In this document: piece by piece, positions 1-5,921 of the stretch
Layout: each line of letters starts with the position of its first letter
Position numbering within the stretch: position 1 is the first letter of the stretch
Translations under genes and position numbers: made by a program
Notes under the pieces: generated by a model
Database searches by the model: none
Seen by the model: the letters and a program-made list of their open reading frames with translations, nothing else
What the model was told of the DNA's origin: nothing
Assembly (NCBI GenBank): GCA_031278025.1
Contig: JAITLF010000230.1
Span: forward strand, 1 to 8,975
Length of the DNA: 8,975 nucleotides
Direction of reading: 5' to 3'
Origin: Treponema sp.
GTDB taxonomy: Bacteria > Spirochaetota > Spirochaetia > Treponematales > Breznakiellaceae

Positions 1-52
1 CCCGCCGCGGGCGGGGCCGGAGCGCGGAAGCGCGGAGCCCCGGAAAGCCCGG

Positions 53-83
53 TCCGGCCGCGCCAAAGTTTGGAGCGGCCGGA
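53..83. repeat. Near-perfect 31-base palindrome upstream of the operon
   Basis: A nine-base arm TCCGGCCGC (53-61) is the exact reverse complement of 75-83. Inside it a G/A mismatch (62/74) is followed by CCAAA (63-67) and TTTGG (69-73) around a central G68. Transcribed, it would form a strong hairpin. No T-tract follows, so a classical intrinsic terminator is not supported. An operator or the 3' structure of an upstream transcript are alternatives. The outer eight bases of each arm are the same as those of the hairpin at 2967-2988. Confidence 0.6.
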
Positions 84-162
84 TGCGCCCAAATTCCGCA
101 TCGGAATCGCGCTTTCATCGCTGACCGTATGATAGCGGGTACGCGGCCGGGCCTCCTCCCCT

Positions 163-191
163 CTAACATTTTTCCCCGTAAAACCGATAAT
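163..191 (+). promoter_or_regulatory. Candidate sigma-70-type promoter for the operon
   Basis: CTAACA at 163-168 matches four of six bases of the -35 consensus, and GATAAT at 186-191 matches five of six bases of the -10 consensus. The spacer is 17 bases. The local sequence is A+T-richer than its surroundings. Transcription would begin near 197-199, almost at the ATG at 200, giving a leaderless or nearly leaderless message. This fits the absence of any Shine-Dalgarno-like sequence before that ATG. A second -10-like hexamer, TATGAT at 128-133, has no good -35 partner. Bases 1-199 otherwise show no gene that I can support. Confidence 0.35.
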
Positions 192-199
192 CTGATAGT

Positions 200-1864
200 A
201 TGAACGCCCTTGCCGTGTTATATGGAGGAAGTCTCACCAAATACGCCTTTGAACGGGCCTTTGACGGCCGCTGTGCCCTGGACCTTGCCCTGGAACGGGC
301 TGCGGCCTTTCCCGGCGTCACGAAAATGGCGCTGCTTGCCGGGCCGCTCTTTGACGGTCTCGCGGATTCGGCGGGGTGGAAGCGTCCCCCGGCTGTTGAG
401 TTAGTCCCCGCCGCTTTCTGGACCAGGAAAACGCTTTTGGAGGCCGTTTCGGCCAGGTCCCAGGGCTTCGATCTGAGCTACTTTGCCTGGGCGGACTCGC
501 CTTTTCTCGATCCGGTTTTGGCCGGGGCCGTGGCGGAACGGCATCTGAAATACGCGGCGGAGTACTCCTACGCGGACGGCTGGCCCTGCGGTTTCGCGCC
601 CGAAATTCTCGCCCCGGGTGTGGCCGGGATCCTCGCGAAGATTCTCGGGGACGACGACAGGGCGGTGGAACGGGACGCGCTTTTTTCGGCCATAGAGAAG
701 GACATCAACGCCTTTGACATAGAAACCGAAATTTCCGCCGTGGATCTCCGCAGCCACCGCCTGTACTTTACCGCGGACTCAAAACGCAACTTCCTCCTCG
801 CCACGCGCTTTGCCGGGGCGGGTTTTAAGTCGGCCGGGGATGCCGAGAAATTTATCACGGAGAAGCCGGAACTGCTCCGTACCCTGCCCGCCTTTTACGC
901 CGTCCAGGTTTCGGGGCCCTGCGTCCAGGCCTGCAAGCTCTGCCCATACCCCAAATACGGCGCGCGCGGCGGCCTTTCCGTCACGGAAAGGCGGGACTTC
1001 CTCGATCCGGCGAAATTCCGGGCGCTGCTGGACAACATTGCCGCCTTTTCCGGGGACGCGGTCATCGACCTTTCGCTTTGGGGAGAATTTGCCCTGCACC
1101 CCCAAAAGATCGATCTGGTAACTATGGTACTGGATAAACCGGAACTTTCCCTTATCATTGAAAGCTCCGGCCTGGGCTGGAAGCGCGGGGAACTTGAGGC
1201 TCTGGCCGCCGTATCCGCCGCCGTTGCCGCGGAACGGCCGTTCAAGAGCTGGACCGCGCCGAAAAGCCCGCTGTCCTGGGTTCTGTCCCTGGACGCCTCG
1301 ACGCCGGAACGTTACCGGGAATTGCGCGGGGAGGGCTTTGATGAGGCGGCGGCAACGGCGAAATTGCTCCTGGAACTTTTTCCGGGGGACACTTATGTGC
1401 AGGCGTTGAGGACGAGGGGCGCCGAGGATGATGTCGAGGCGTTTTACCGCCACTGGACCGCCGTGACGATGCCTTCCGGGGTCCCGTTTGACAAGGCCAA
1501 TGTCATCATCCAGAAATTCGACGATTTTTGCGGGGCTTTGCCCAGGCTCCAGGCCTCGGATCTTTCGCCTGTGGAGCGACAGAGCTGCTGGCATCTTTTA
1601 AGAGACATGAACGTACTTATCGATGGCAGGGTTCCGCTTTGCCGGGAGGACCTTCGGGCTTTAAACGCCGTGAACGGGCAAACGCCGTCGGCAGTGCCGT
1701 CGGCACTGCCGAATGAATCTTTGTCCCGAATCCTGGGGAACGCCTTTGAGGAACCGCTTGAAACCATCTGGGAGCGGGGGCTGGGGCCCTGCCTTGAACA
1801 GGGGGCGGGGCGTTATACGGGAATTTGCGGGGGGTGTGATGAATACTATACCTTCAACTTTTAA
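200..1864 (+). CDS. Spiro-SPASM family protein: NTP-transferase-like N-terminus, radical SAM core, SPASM-like C-terminus
   Basis: A 554-residue protein. The radical SAM signature is CVQACKLC, with cysteines 241, 245 and 248 expected to hold the 4Fe-4S cluster that cleaves S-adenosylmethionine. The C-terminus has a SPASM-like set: C463, then IDGRVPLC ending at C481, then C531, C543 and C546 (GICGGC). This implies at least one auxiliary Fe-S cluster. Residues 1 to about 230 precede the radical SAM core; the opening strand LAVLYGG and the following helix resemble a GT-A/NTP-transferase fold, but I see no intact nucleotide-binding signature. SPASM proteins usually modify peptides or proteins; the substrate here is unknown. 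The family, as I recall it, is known only from spirochaetes. ATG 200 is the first good start and has no ribosome binding site. The gene overlaps the next by 26 bases. Radical SAM call is firm; function is not known. Confidence 0.85.
   Translation: MNALAVLYGGSLTKYAFERAFDGRCALDLALERAAAFPGVTKMALLAGPLFDGLADSAGWKRPPAVELVPAAFWTRKTLLEAVSARSQGFDLSYFAWADSPFLDPVLAGAVAERHLKYAAEYSYADGWPCGFAPEILAPGVAGILAKILGDDDRAVERDALFSAIEKDINAFDIETEISAVDLRSHRLYFTADSKRNFLLATRFAGAGFKSAGDAEKFITEKPELLRTLPAFYAVQVSGPCVQACKLCPYPKYGARGGLSVTERRDFLDPAKFRALLDNIAAFSGDAVIDLSLWGEFALHPQKIDLVTMVLDKPELSLIIESSGLGWKRGELEALAAVSAAVAAERPFKSWTAPKSPLSWVLSLDASTPERYRELRGEGFDEAAATAKLLLELFPGDTYVQALRTRGAEDDVEAFYRHWTAVTMPSGVPFDKANVIIQKFDDFCGALPRLQASDLSPVERQSCWHLLRDMNVLIDGRVPLCREDLRALNAVNGQTPSAVPSALPNESLSRILGNAFEEPLETIWERGLGPCLEQGAGRYTGICGGCDEYYTFNF
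1684..1712. repeat. Short tandem repeat forming an 11-bp perfect hairpin inside the radical SAM gene
   Basis: TCGGCAGTGCC (1688-1698) and GGCACTGCCGA (1702-1712) are exact reverse complements around a three-base loop. The same stretch is a 12-base tandem duplication: GCCGTCGGCA occurs at 1684-1693 and 1696-1705. It encodes PSAV then PSAL between the second SPASM cysteine (C481) and C531, probably a surface loop. It keeps the frame. Confidence 0.7.
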
Positions 1865-2942
1865 CAGTACCGTATCCTCGTATACCGCGGTAGGCGGATC
1901 CGAACGGGCGGCTTCGACGGGGCTTTCGGCCGTATTGCTTAACCGGGGGGGGCGCTACCCCCGGCGCACCCTGTTTCAGGAACTGGAAAAGACCGGATTC
2001 GACTATATCGTCTCAATCGAACAGGCGGAACGTTACGATGTCGAGGAACTTTCCGCCCGTTTCCCCTTTGTCCGTTTTATCCTGCTCAAAGAAGCAGTCA
2101 GCCCGGGGGAGCAGATAAACCTCGCGGTTTCGGAACTTTCAAGCCCGCTTTTCTTCGTCCTCTGGAACGACCTGCGCATACTCCATTCAGGAGGCGCGGC
2201 CCGTATGGCGGACAGACTCTGCTGCTCCGCCGAGGACATACGTTCCGGGAATCCCGGGCCGAATAAGCGGCTCTGTACCACGCCGGTCATCCAGAATTCC
2301 CGCTTTGAAACCCTTCCCACTCAGATTGCCCCGGCCCTGTACCGGGGTACGGTTAAACCGGTGTTTTTTGCCACCCAGCGGGAGGGAACGCCGGCCCTCT
2401 TTCCCTTTGACGGCGTGGGTATCTACGACCGCGACCGCTTCATCAAACTTGGCGGCTTTGACATCAGCCTGAAAAGCCCGCACTGGCAGCTCATGGACTT
2501 CGGGTTCCGGGCCCACCTTTGGGGCGAGGAGATACTTTCAACGCAGCATATCCGGCTTTCCTACAACGGCGAAATACCCCTGTCCGACAGCACGGCCGGC
2601 GAAAGCCACCGCCGTTTCTACCTTAAAAACCTGGCCCCGGTGTTCCGGGGAGACCGGGCGGAGATCCCGTTCAGACGCTTTTTCCCCTATTTTTTCCGCT
2701 CCGGCAAGGATCCCTTCCTGGCCTGGGCCGATTTCGCGGAGGGCCGATCCTGGGTCAGGACAAACCGCTACCGTTTTCGCAGGGATGCCCGCGCCCTTGT
2801 AGAACTTTGGGAGATGCCCGGCCGGGACCCGGTTTCACCGTCCGTCCCGGGGGAACTTCCCGCGCCTATTCCGCTTTTTCCGGAGACAAAAACCTCCGCC
2901 GCCGGGCAGGATACGGACCCGGTCCGGGAGGCGCGGCTGTGA
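1839..2942 (+). CDS. GT-A-fold glycosyltransferase-like protein
   Basis: A 367-residue protein with features of family 2-type glycosyltransferases. WNDLRI (N110-D111) occupies the place of the nucleotide-sugar/metal-binding acidic motif. GGFD (205-208), followed by MDFGFRAHLWGE (219-230), matches the conserved acceptor-side block in which an acidic residue precedes an R. The N-terminal strand-helix units are divergent, so donor binding may be altered. No signal peptide or membrane segment is seen, so it should be cytoplasmic. I chose ATG 1839 because a run of six G lies four bases upstream. The open frame extends back to 1713, but that part lies inside the radical SAM gene and gives an arginine-rich unconvincing tail. 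The 26-base overlap suggests translational coupling and a shared pathway. The last 35 residues are proline-rich and probably disordered. Donor and acceptor are unknown, and it could be a non-catalytic relative. Confidence 0.7.
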   Translation: MNTIPSTFNSTVSSYTAVGGSERAASTGLSAVLLNRGGRYPRRTLFQELEKTGFDYIVSIEQAERYDVEELSARFPFVRFILLKEAVSPGEQINLAVSELSSPLFFVLWNDLRILHSGGAARMADRLCCSAEDIRSGNPGPNKRLCTTPVIQNSRFETLPTQIAPALYRGTVKPVFFATQREGTPALFPFDGVGIYDRDRFIKLGGFDISLKSPHWQLMDFGFRAHLWGEEILSTQHIRLSYNGEIPLSDSTAGESHRRFYLKNLAPVFRGDRAEIPFRRFFPYFFRSGKDPFLAWADFAEGRSWVRTNRYRFRRDARALVELWEMPGRDPVSPSVPGELPAPIPLFPETKTSAAGQDTDPVREARL

Positions 2943-2966
2943 CGCCGGTATTTTATTTTGGGCGCA

Positions 2967-2988
2967 TCCGGCCGCTTACACGGCCGGA
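2967..2988. repeat. Perfect 8-bp GC hairpin after the glycosyltransferase-like gene
   Basis: TCCGGCCG (2967-2974) pairs with CGGCCGGA (2981-2988) across a six-base loop CTTACA. It begins 24 bases after the stop codon. The nearest T-run (3009-3014) is 20 bases further on, so a normal intrinsic terminator is doubtful. An attenuating or mRNA-stabilising hairpin at the 3' end of the two-gene segment is plausible. Confidence 0.6.
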
Positions 2989-3003
2989 CCGGGCTATCCG
3001 CTT

Positions 3004-3044
3004 GTATCTTTTTTGCCCGACCTTTGTACGGCAAAAAAGGATAC
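3004..3044. repeat. Long A/T-cored inverted repeat in the intergenic gap
   Basis: GTATCTTTTTTGCC (3004-3017) pairs with GGCAAAAAAGGATAC (3030-3044) with one bulged G, leaving a 12-base loop. The arm is unusual in having T6 and A6 runs in an otherwise G+C-rich region. It lies about 100 bases upstream of the SpsF-like start, so it may be an operator, an RNA switch or part of a processing site. The T-run is inside the left arm rather than after the stem, which argues against a simple terminator. Confidence 0.6.
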
Positions 3045-3147
3045 CGCTTCTATCCCTTGCGCGTTTCAGGCGGCGTTCCGAATCATGGGCGCCCGCGGCA
3101 TTTTGCGGCCACATAAACACAAGACCCGGCAGAGCGGGGGGAACCTC

Positions 3148-3870
3148 ATGAAACCTGGGATAGTTCTTCAGGCCAGGCTTGATTCCACCCGCCTGCCGGG
3201 AAAGGCCCTCATGGACCTCCGCGGCGAACCCATGATCTGCCGGGTAATGGAGGCCCTGAACCGGATCCCCTCCGGCGTGCGGGTGCTGGCCTGTCCGGAA
3301 AATTGCCTCGGGATCTTCGGCCCGCTGGCGGAAAGGGCCGGTTTCGAGATTTTTGGCGGCCCGGAAGACGACGTACTCGGCCGTTACTGCGGGGCCATAC
3401 GGCGTTTCGGGATAGACCGCGTGATCCGGGCCACCGGGGACAACCCCTTTGTGTTTACCGATGCCGCCCGCACCCTCAATGCCGAAGCCGAAAAACTGGA
3501 CGCCGCTTACGCCGGTTACGCCGGGCTTCCCCCCGGCGCGGGCGTAGAATCCGTGAAAAGCGAGGCCCTGTTCCGGGCGGAAAGAGAGGCCGAAGACGGC
3601 CCGGCGCGGGAGCATGTGTGCCCTTACCTTTACACCCACCCGGAACTGTTCACCCTGCACCGGCCGCTCGCGCCCCTGATCTGGCAGGGGCCGGATATGC
3701 GCCTTACGGTGGATACCGGCGAGGACTTTGACCGGGCCTGCCTGCTCTACGATGCCCTGAGCCGCAGCGCCGAGGATCGGCGGTATTCCGGGGCCGAAAT
3801 TAAGCGGGTATACCGGCAGACGGCAATGTCTGAGGCGGCGCTCCGGGCGTCGATCAAGGCGGGGGCGTAA
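3148..3870 (+). CDS. spsF: SpsF-type cytidylyltransferase (CMP-sugar acid synthetase family)
   Basis: A 240-residue protein, the usual length for this family. The N-terminus carries the CTP-binding signature LQARLDSTRLPGK (7-19). RATGDNP (94-100) supplies the metal-binding aspartate region, and RLTVDTGED (185-193) is the typical late motif. The family transfers CMP from CTP to a sugar acid, as in CMP-KDO or CMP-nonulosonate formation, giving the activated donor for surface glycans. The particular sugar is not shown by the sequence. ATG 3148 was chosen because the CTP-binding strand starts right after it and GGGGGGA (3136-3142) lies five bases upstream; the frame is open back to a TTG at 3013, but that extension has no family character. 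It ends two bases before the SpsG-methyltransferase start, so the two are surely co-translated. Cytoplasmic, soluble. Confidence 0.9.
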   Translation: MKPGIVLQARLDSTRLPGKALMDLRGEPMICRVMEALNRIPSGVRVLACPENCLGIFGPLAERAGFEIFGGPEDDVLGRYCGAIRRFGIDRVIRATGDNPFVFTDAARTLNAEAEKLDAAYAGYAGLPPGAGVESVKSEALFRAEREAEDGPAREHVCPYLYTHPELFTLHRPLAPLIWQGPDMRLTVDTGEDFDRACLLYDALSRSAEDRRYSGAEIKRVYRQTAMSEAALRASIKAGA

Positions 3871-3872
3871 CG

Positions 3873-5921
3873 ATGAAACGGAAGGCTATTTTGGCGGCGC
3901 CCGCTTTCGGCGGGGGCAGGGGTGGGGGGCATCTGGTCCGTTCCGCCGCCCTGGTACGGGAACTCCGCGCCCTGGGAAGGGAGGCGTATATCTTCATCCC
4001 CGGCCGGAAAAAACCCGCCGCACCCGCGTCCCCCGCGCCCCTGCCCGAAAAACCGGCGGCGTCCTTCCCGGTTCTCCCCGGCGATCCGGATCCGGCCTGG
4101 ATTTTGGGGACCGAAAAGGAACTGGCCCGCCGTTCCTGGGAATGGATCGTCCTGGACCGTTTCCGGACCACGGCGGAGGAATTTAAACGCTGGGCGGCCC
4201 TGGGGCCGGTCATCGGCCTTGACGAGGGAGGCCCGGCGCGGGAGAACTTCGACTTTCTCATCGATCTTTTGCCCGGACTTCCGGGAATACACCCGGCGAA
4301 TATCACGGCCCCGTACCTCCTCCCCCTGCCCGAAAACCGGCGGAAAACGGCCTTTTCGTTCCAGGGCCCGGATTCTTCCGGGGGCGAAAACCCTGCCGGC
4401 GGGCCTTCCGTCAATATACTGGTCAGTTTCGGCGCCGAAGATTCGGCCGGCCTTACGGCCCCCGCGGCCCTGGCCCTGGTTCCCCCCGGAAACCGGAGCC
4501 GGGTAACGGTAAGCGCCCTTTTCGGCGCCCTGAACAAAAGCCCCGCCCAAAGCCGGGAAAACCTGGAACAGGCGGGGGTCCGCGTCCGCGCCGCTGTTCC
4601 GAATCTCGGGGAACTCCTCGCGGATTATGACATGGTGATCACCCACTTCGGCATCACCGCCTTCCAGGCCCTCCGCGCCGGGGTTTCGGTGGTCCTCGTT
4701 TCCCCGACCCCCTGCCACGAACGGCTTGCCCTTGAAGCGGGCTTTATCTCCGCGGGAACCGGCCCGGCCGCCTGCCGGAAACTCCGCACTCTTATCTATG
4801 AGTTAGGAGTGGGGAGTGAGGAGTTAGGAGTGGTTAATGGTTCCACAACTCCTCCCTTCTCCCCTCCAGCTTCTAAAACTCCCCACTCCGCACTTCTCGG
4901 TTCTAATTTTTTCCGGGACATTAACATCCGTTGCCGGGAACTGGCCCGGCGCTATCTTTTGGACGATTCAAACGGTTCGAACGAGGGGCAGCCCCGGTCC
5001 CTGGGCGGCCTCATCGGTCAATTTGAGCCGATCCTGCCTTCCGGCTGCCCGGTCTGCGGCCGGAACGACCGGCTTGAAGACCCGGTGCTGGGCCGCTTCC
5101 CCGAACGGACCTACCGCCGCTGCCGCCGCTGTTCCCTGGTGTACCTGGAACGGGCCGCGCCGCCTCCTGTTGAATACGAGGCCGGTTATTTTTTTGATTC
5201 GTACAGGAAACAGTACGGCAAGACTTACCTTGAGGATTTTCCCAACCTGAAAAAGACCGGAACGGCCCGCCTCCGCCGGATCAGGCGTATGCTCCCGAAA
5301 CAGGGGGACGGTTCCCGCCTTTCACCGGAACGCCTCCTCGACATAGGCTGCGCGTTCGGCCCGTTTTTGGCCGCGGCCGCGGAGGCCGGGTTTGAACCGG
5401 CCGGCATCGACCCCGCGGCGGAAGCCGTGGCCTATGTGCGGGACAAGCTGCGCATCCCCGCAAGCCGGGGCTTCTTTCCGGACCAACCGCGCGGGGAACT
5501 CAGCCGGGGACAGGGCTTTTCCGTCGTAACCCTCTGGTACGTGATCGAGCATCTCCGGGATCCCCGGAAGGCGCTCGCCGAAATTCACCGGCTGCTGCGG
5601 CCCGGCGGGGTTCTCGCCTGTTCCACACCGTCGTTTTCCGGCATTTCCGGCCGTAAATCCCCCGTGGAATTCCTCAGGGCAAGCCCGGATGACCACTGGA
5701 CCGTCTGGGATCCCCGCCGGGTTTCGCGGATTCTGGACCGTTTCGGCTTTGAGGTACGGAAAACCGTGATTACCGGCCACCACCCCGAGCGTTTCCCCGT
5801 GATCGGCGGCCTTTTGAAGGGCAAACGGGGGCCCCTCTACCGGTTTTGTTACCGGATAAGTCAGATATTGGGCTGGGGAGACACCTTCGAAGTTTACGCG
5901 GTAAAAAGGGCGGGCGCCTGA
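3873..5921 (+). CDS. Fusion of SpsG/PseG-like protein and zinc-ribbon SAM methyltransferase
   Basis: A 682-residue two-part protein. Residues 1-308 match the SpsG/PseG (GT-B) family: the glycine-rich loop GGGRGGGH with H20 in the position of the PseG catalytic histidine, an ILVSFGAED strand opening the second half, and VITHFGITAFQALRAG followed by CHERLALEAG (281-290). PseG removes UDP from a nucleotide-linked sugar on the way to pseudaminic acid; SpsG is its less defined relative. Residues 309-345 come from an in-frame repeat (see the separate entry). From about 390 a zinc ribbon CPVC (392-395) and CRRC (417-420) precedes a class I methyltransferase with LDIGCAFG (489-496), the ribose-binding D513 in GIDP, and VIEHL (557-561). 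This zinc-ribbon arrangement is common in sugar- or glycan-modifying methyltransferases. The likely role is to release a sugar and methylate it or a related product. Start ATG 3873 is two bases after the SpsF stop. The substrate is not identifiable. Confidence 0.85.
   Translation: MKRKAILAAPAFGGGRGGGHLVRSAALVRELRALGREAYIFIPGRKKPAAPASPAPLPEKPAASFPVLPGDPDPAWILGTEKELARRSWEWIVLDRFRTTAEEFKRWAALGPVIGLDEGGPARENFDFLIDLLPGLPGIHPANITAPYLLPLPENRRKTAFSFQGPDSSGGENPAGGPSVNILVSFGAEDSAGLTAPAALALVPPGNRSRVTVSALFGALNKSPAQSRENLEQAGVRVRAAVPNLGELLADYDMVITHFGITAFQALRAGVSVVLVSPTPCHERLALEAGFISAGTGPAACRKLRTLIYELGVGSEELGVVNGSTTPPFSPPASKTPHSALLGSNFFRDINIRCRELARRYLLDDSNGSNEGQPRSLGGLIGQFEPILPSGCPVCGRNDRLEDPVLGRFPERTYRRCRRCSLVYLERAAPPPVEYEAGYFFDSYRKQYGKTYLEDFPNLKKTGTARLRRIRRMLPKQGDGSRLSPERLLDIGCAFGPFLAAAAEAGFEPAGIDPAAEAVAYVRDKLRIPASRGFFPDQPRGELSRGQGFSVVTLWYVIEHLRDPRKALAEIHRLLRPGGVLACSTPSFSGISGRKSPVEFLRASPDDHWTVWDPRRVSRILDRFGFEVRKTVITGHHPERFPVIGGLLKGKRGPLYRFCYRISQILGWGDTFEVYAVKRAGA
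4797..4907. repeat. Nested palindromic repeat inserted in frame in the SpsG-methyltransferase gene
   Basis: GGAGTGGGGAGT (4806-4817) is the exact reverse complement of 4878-4889. Inside it GAGGAGTT (4818-4825) pairs with 4847-4854, and GTGG (4830-4833) with CCAC (4843-4846). The 13-mer GAGTTAGGAGTGG occurs at 4800-4812 and 4821-4833, a 21-base period that encodes ELGV twice. There is no C from 4800 to 4840, and only one G (4869) from 4847 to 4889, quite unlike the flanking gene. The encoded stretch (residues 309-345) is rich in G, S, T and P and resembles a linker. It has no stop codon. The exact borders are uncertain. It looks like a spreading palindromic element comparable in behaviour to in-frame palindromes known in Rickettsia genes; kinship is not implied. 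Confidence 0.8.

Noticed and set aside
1..132. Open frame without start, ending TGA at 130-132, as the tail of an upstream gene
   Set aside because: All three forward frames are open for over 120 bases in this G+C-rich stretch and no motif distinguishes one of them.
779..1594. Minus-strand reading frame of 271 codons
   Set aside because: It is opposite the radical SAM gene, is rich in Arg/Gly/Pro as expected for an antisense frame of high-GC coding DNA, and has no recognisable domain.
1713..1838. Upstream extension of the glycosyltransferase-like gene to ATG 1713
   Set aside because: It would overlap the radical SAM gene by about 150 bases and adds residues without family character, while ATG 1839 has a G-rich upstream site and a plausible N-terminus.
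3004..3044. Intrinsic terminator
   Set aside because: The T-run is part of the left arm of the stem and no T-tract follows the right arm.
3013..3147. Upstream extension of the SpsF-like gene to a TTG at 3013
   Set aside because: The CTP-binding strand begins just after ATG 3148 as in the family, and the extension runs through the long inverted repeat.
4800..4889. CRISPR-like array or true tandem minisatellite
   Set aside because: There are only two copies of the 13-mer, no spacers of regular size, and the second half is the inverted complement of the first, which fits a palindromic element instead.
4968..4986. GGTTCGAA motif resembling a tRNA T-loop
   Set aside because: No acceptor stem, anticodon arm or D-arm can be found around it, and it lies inside a coding region.
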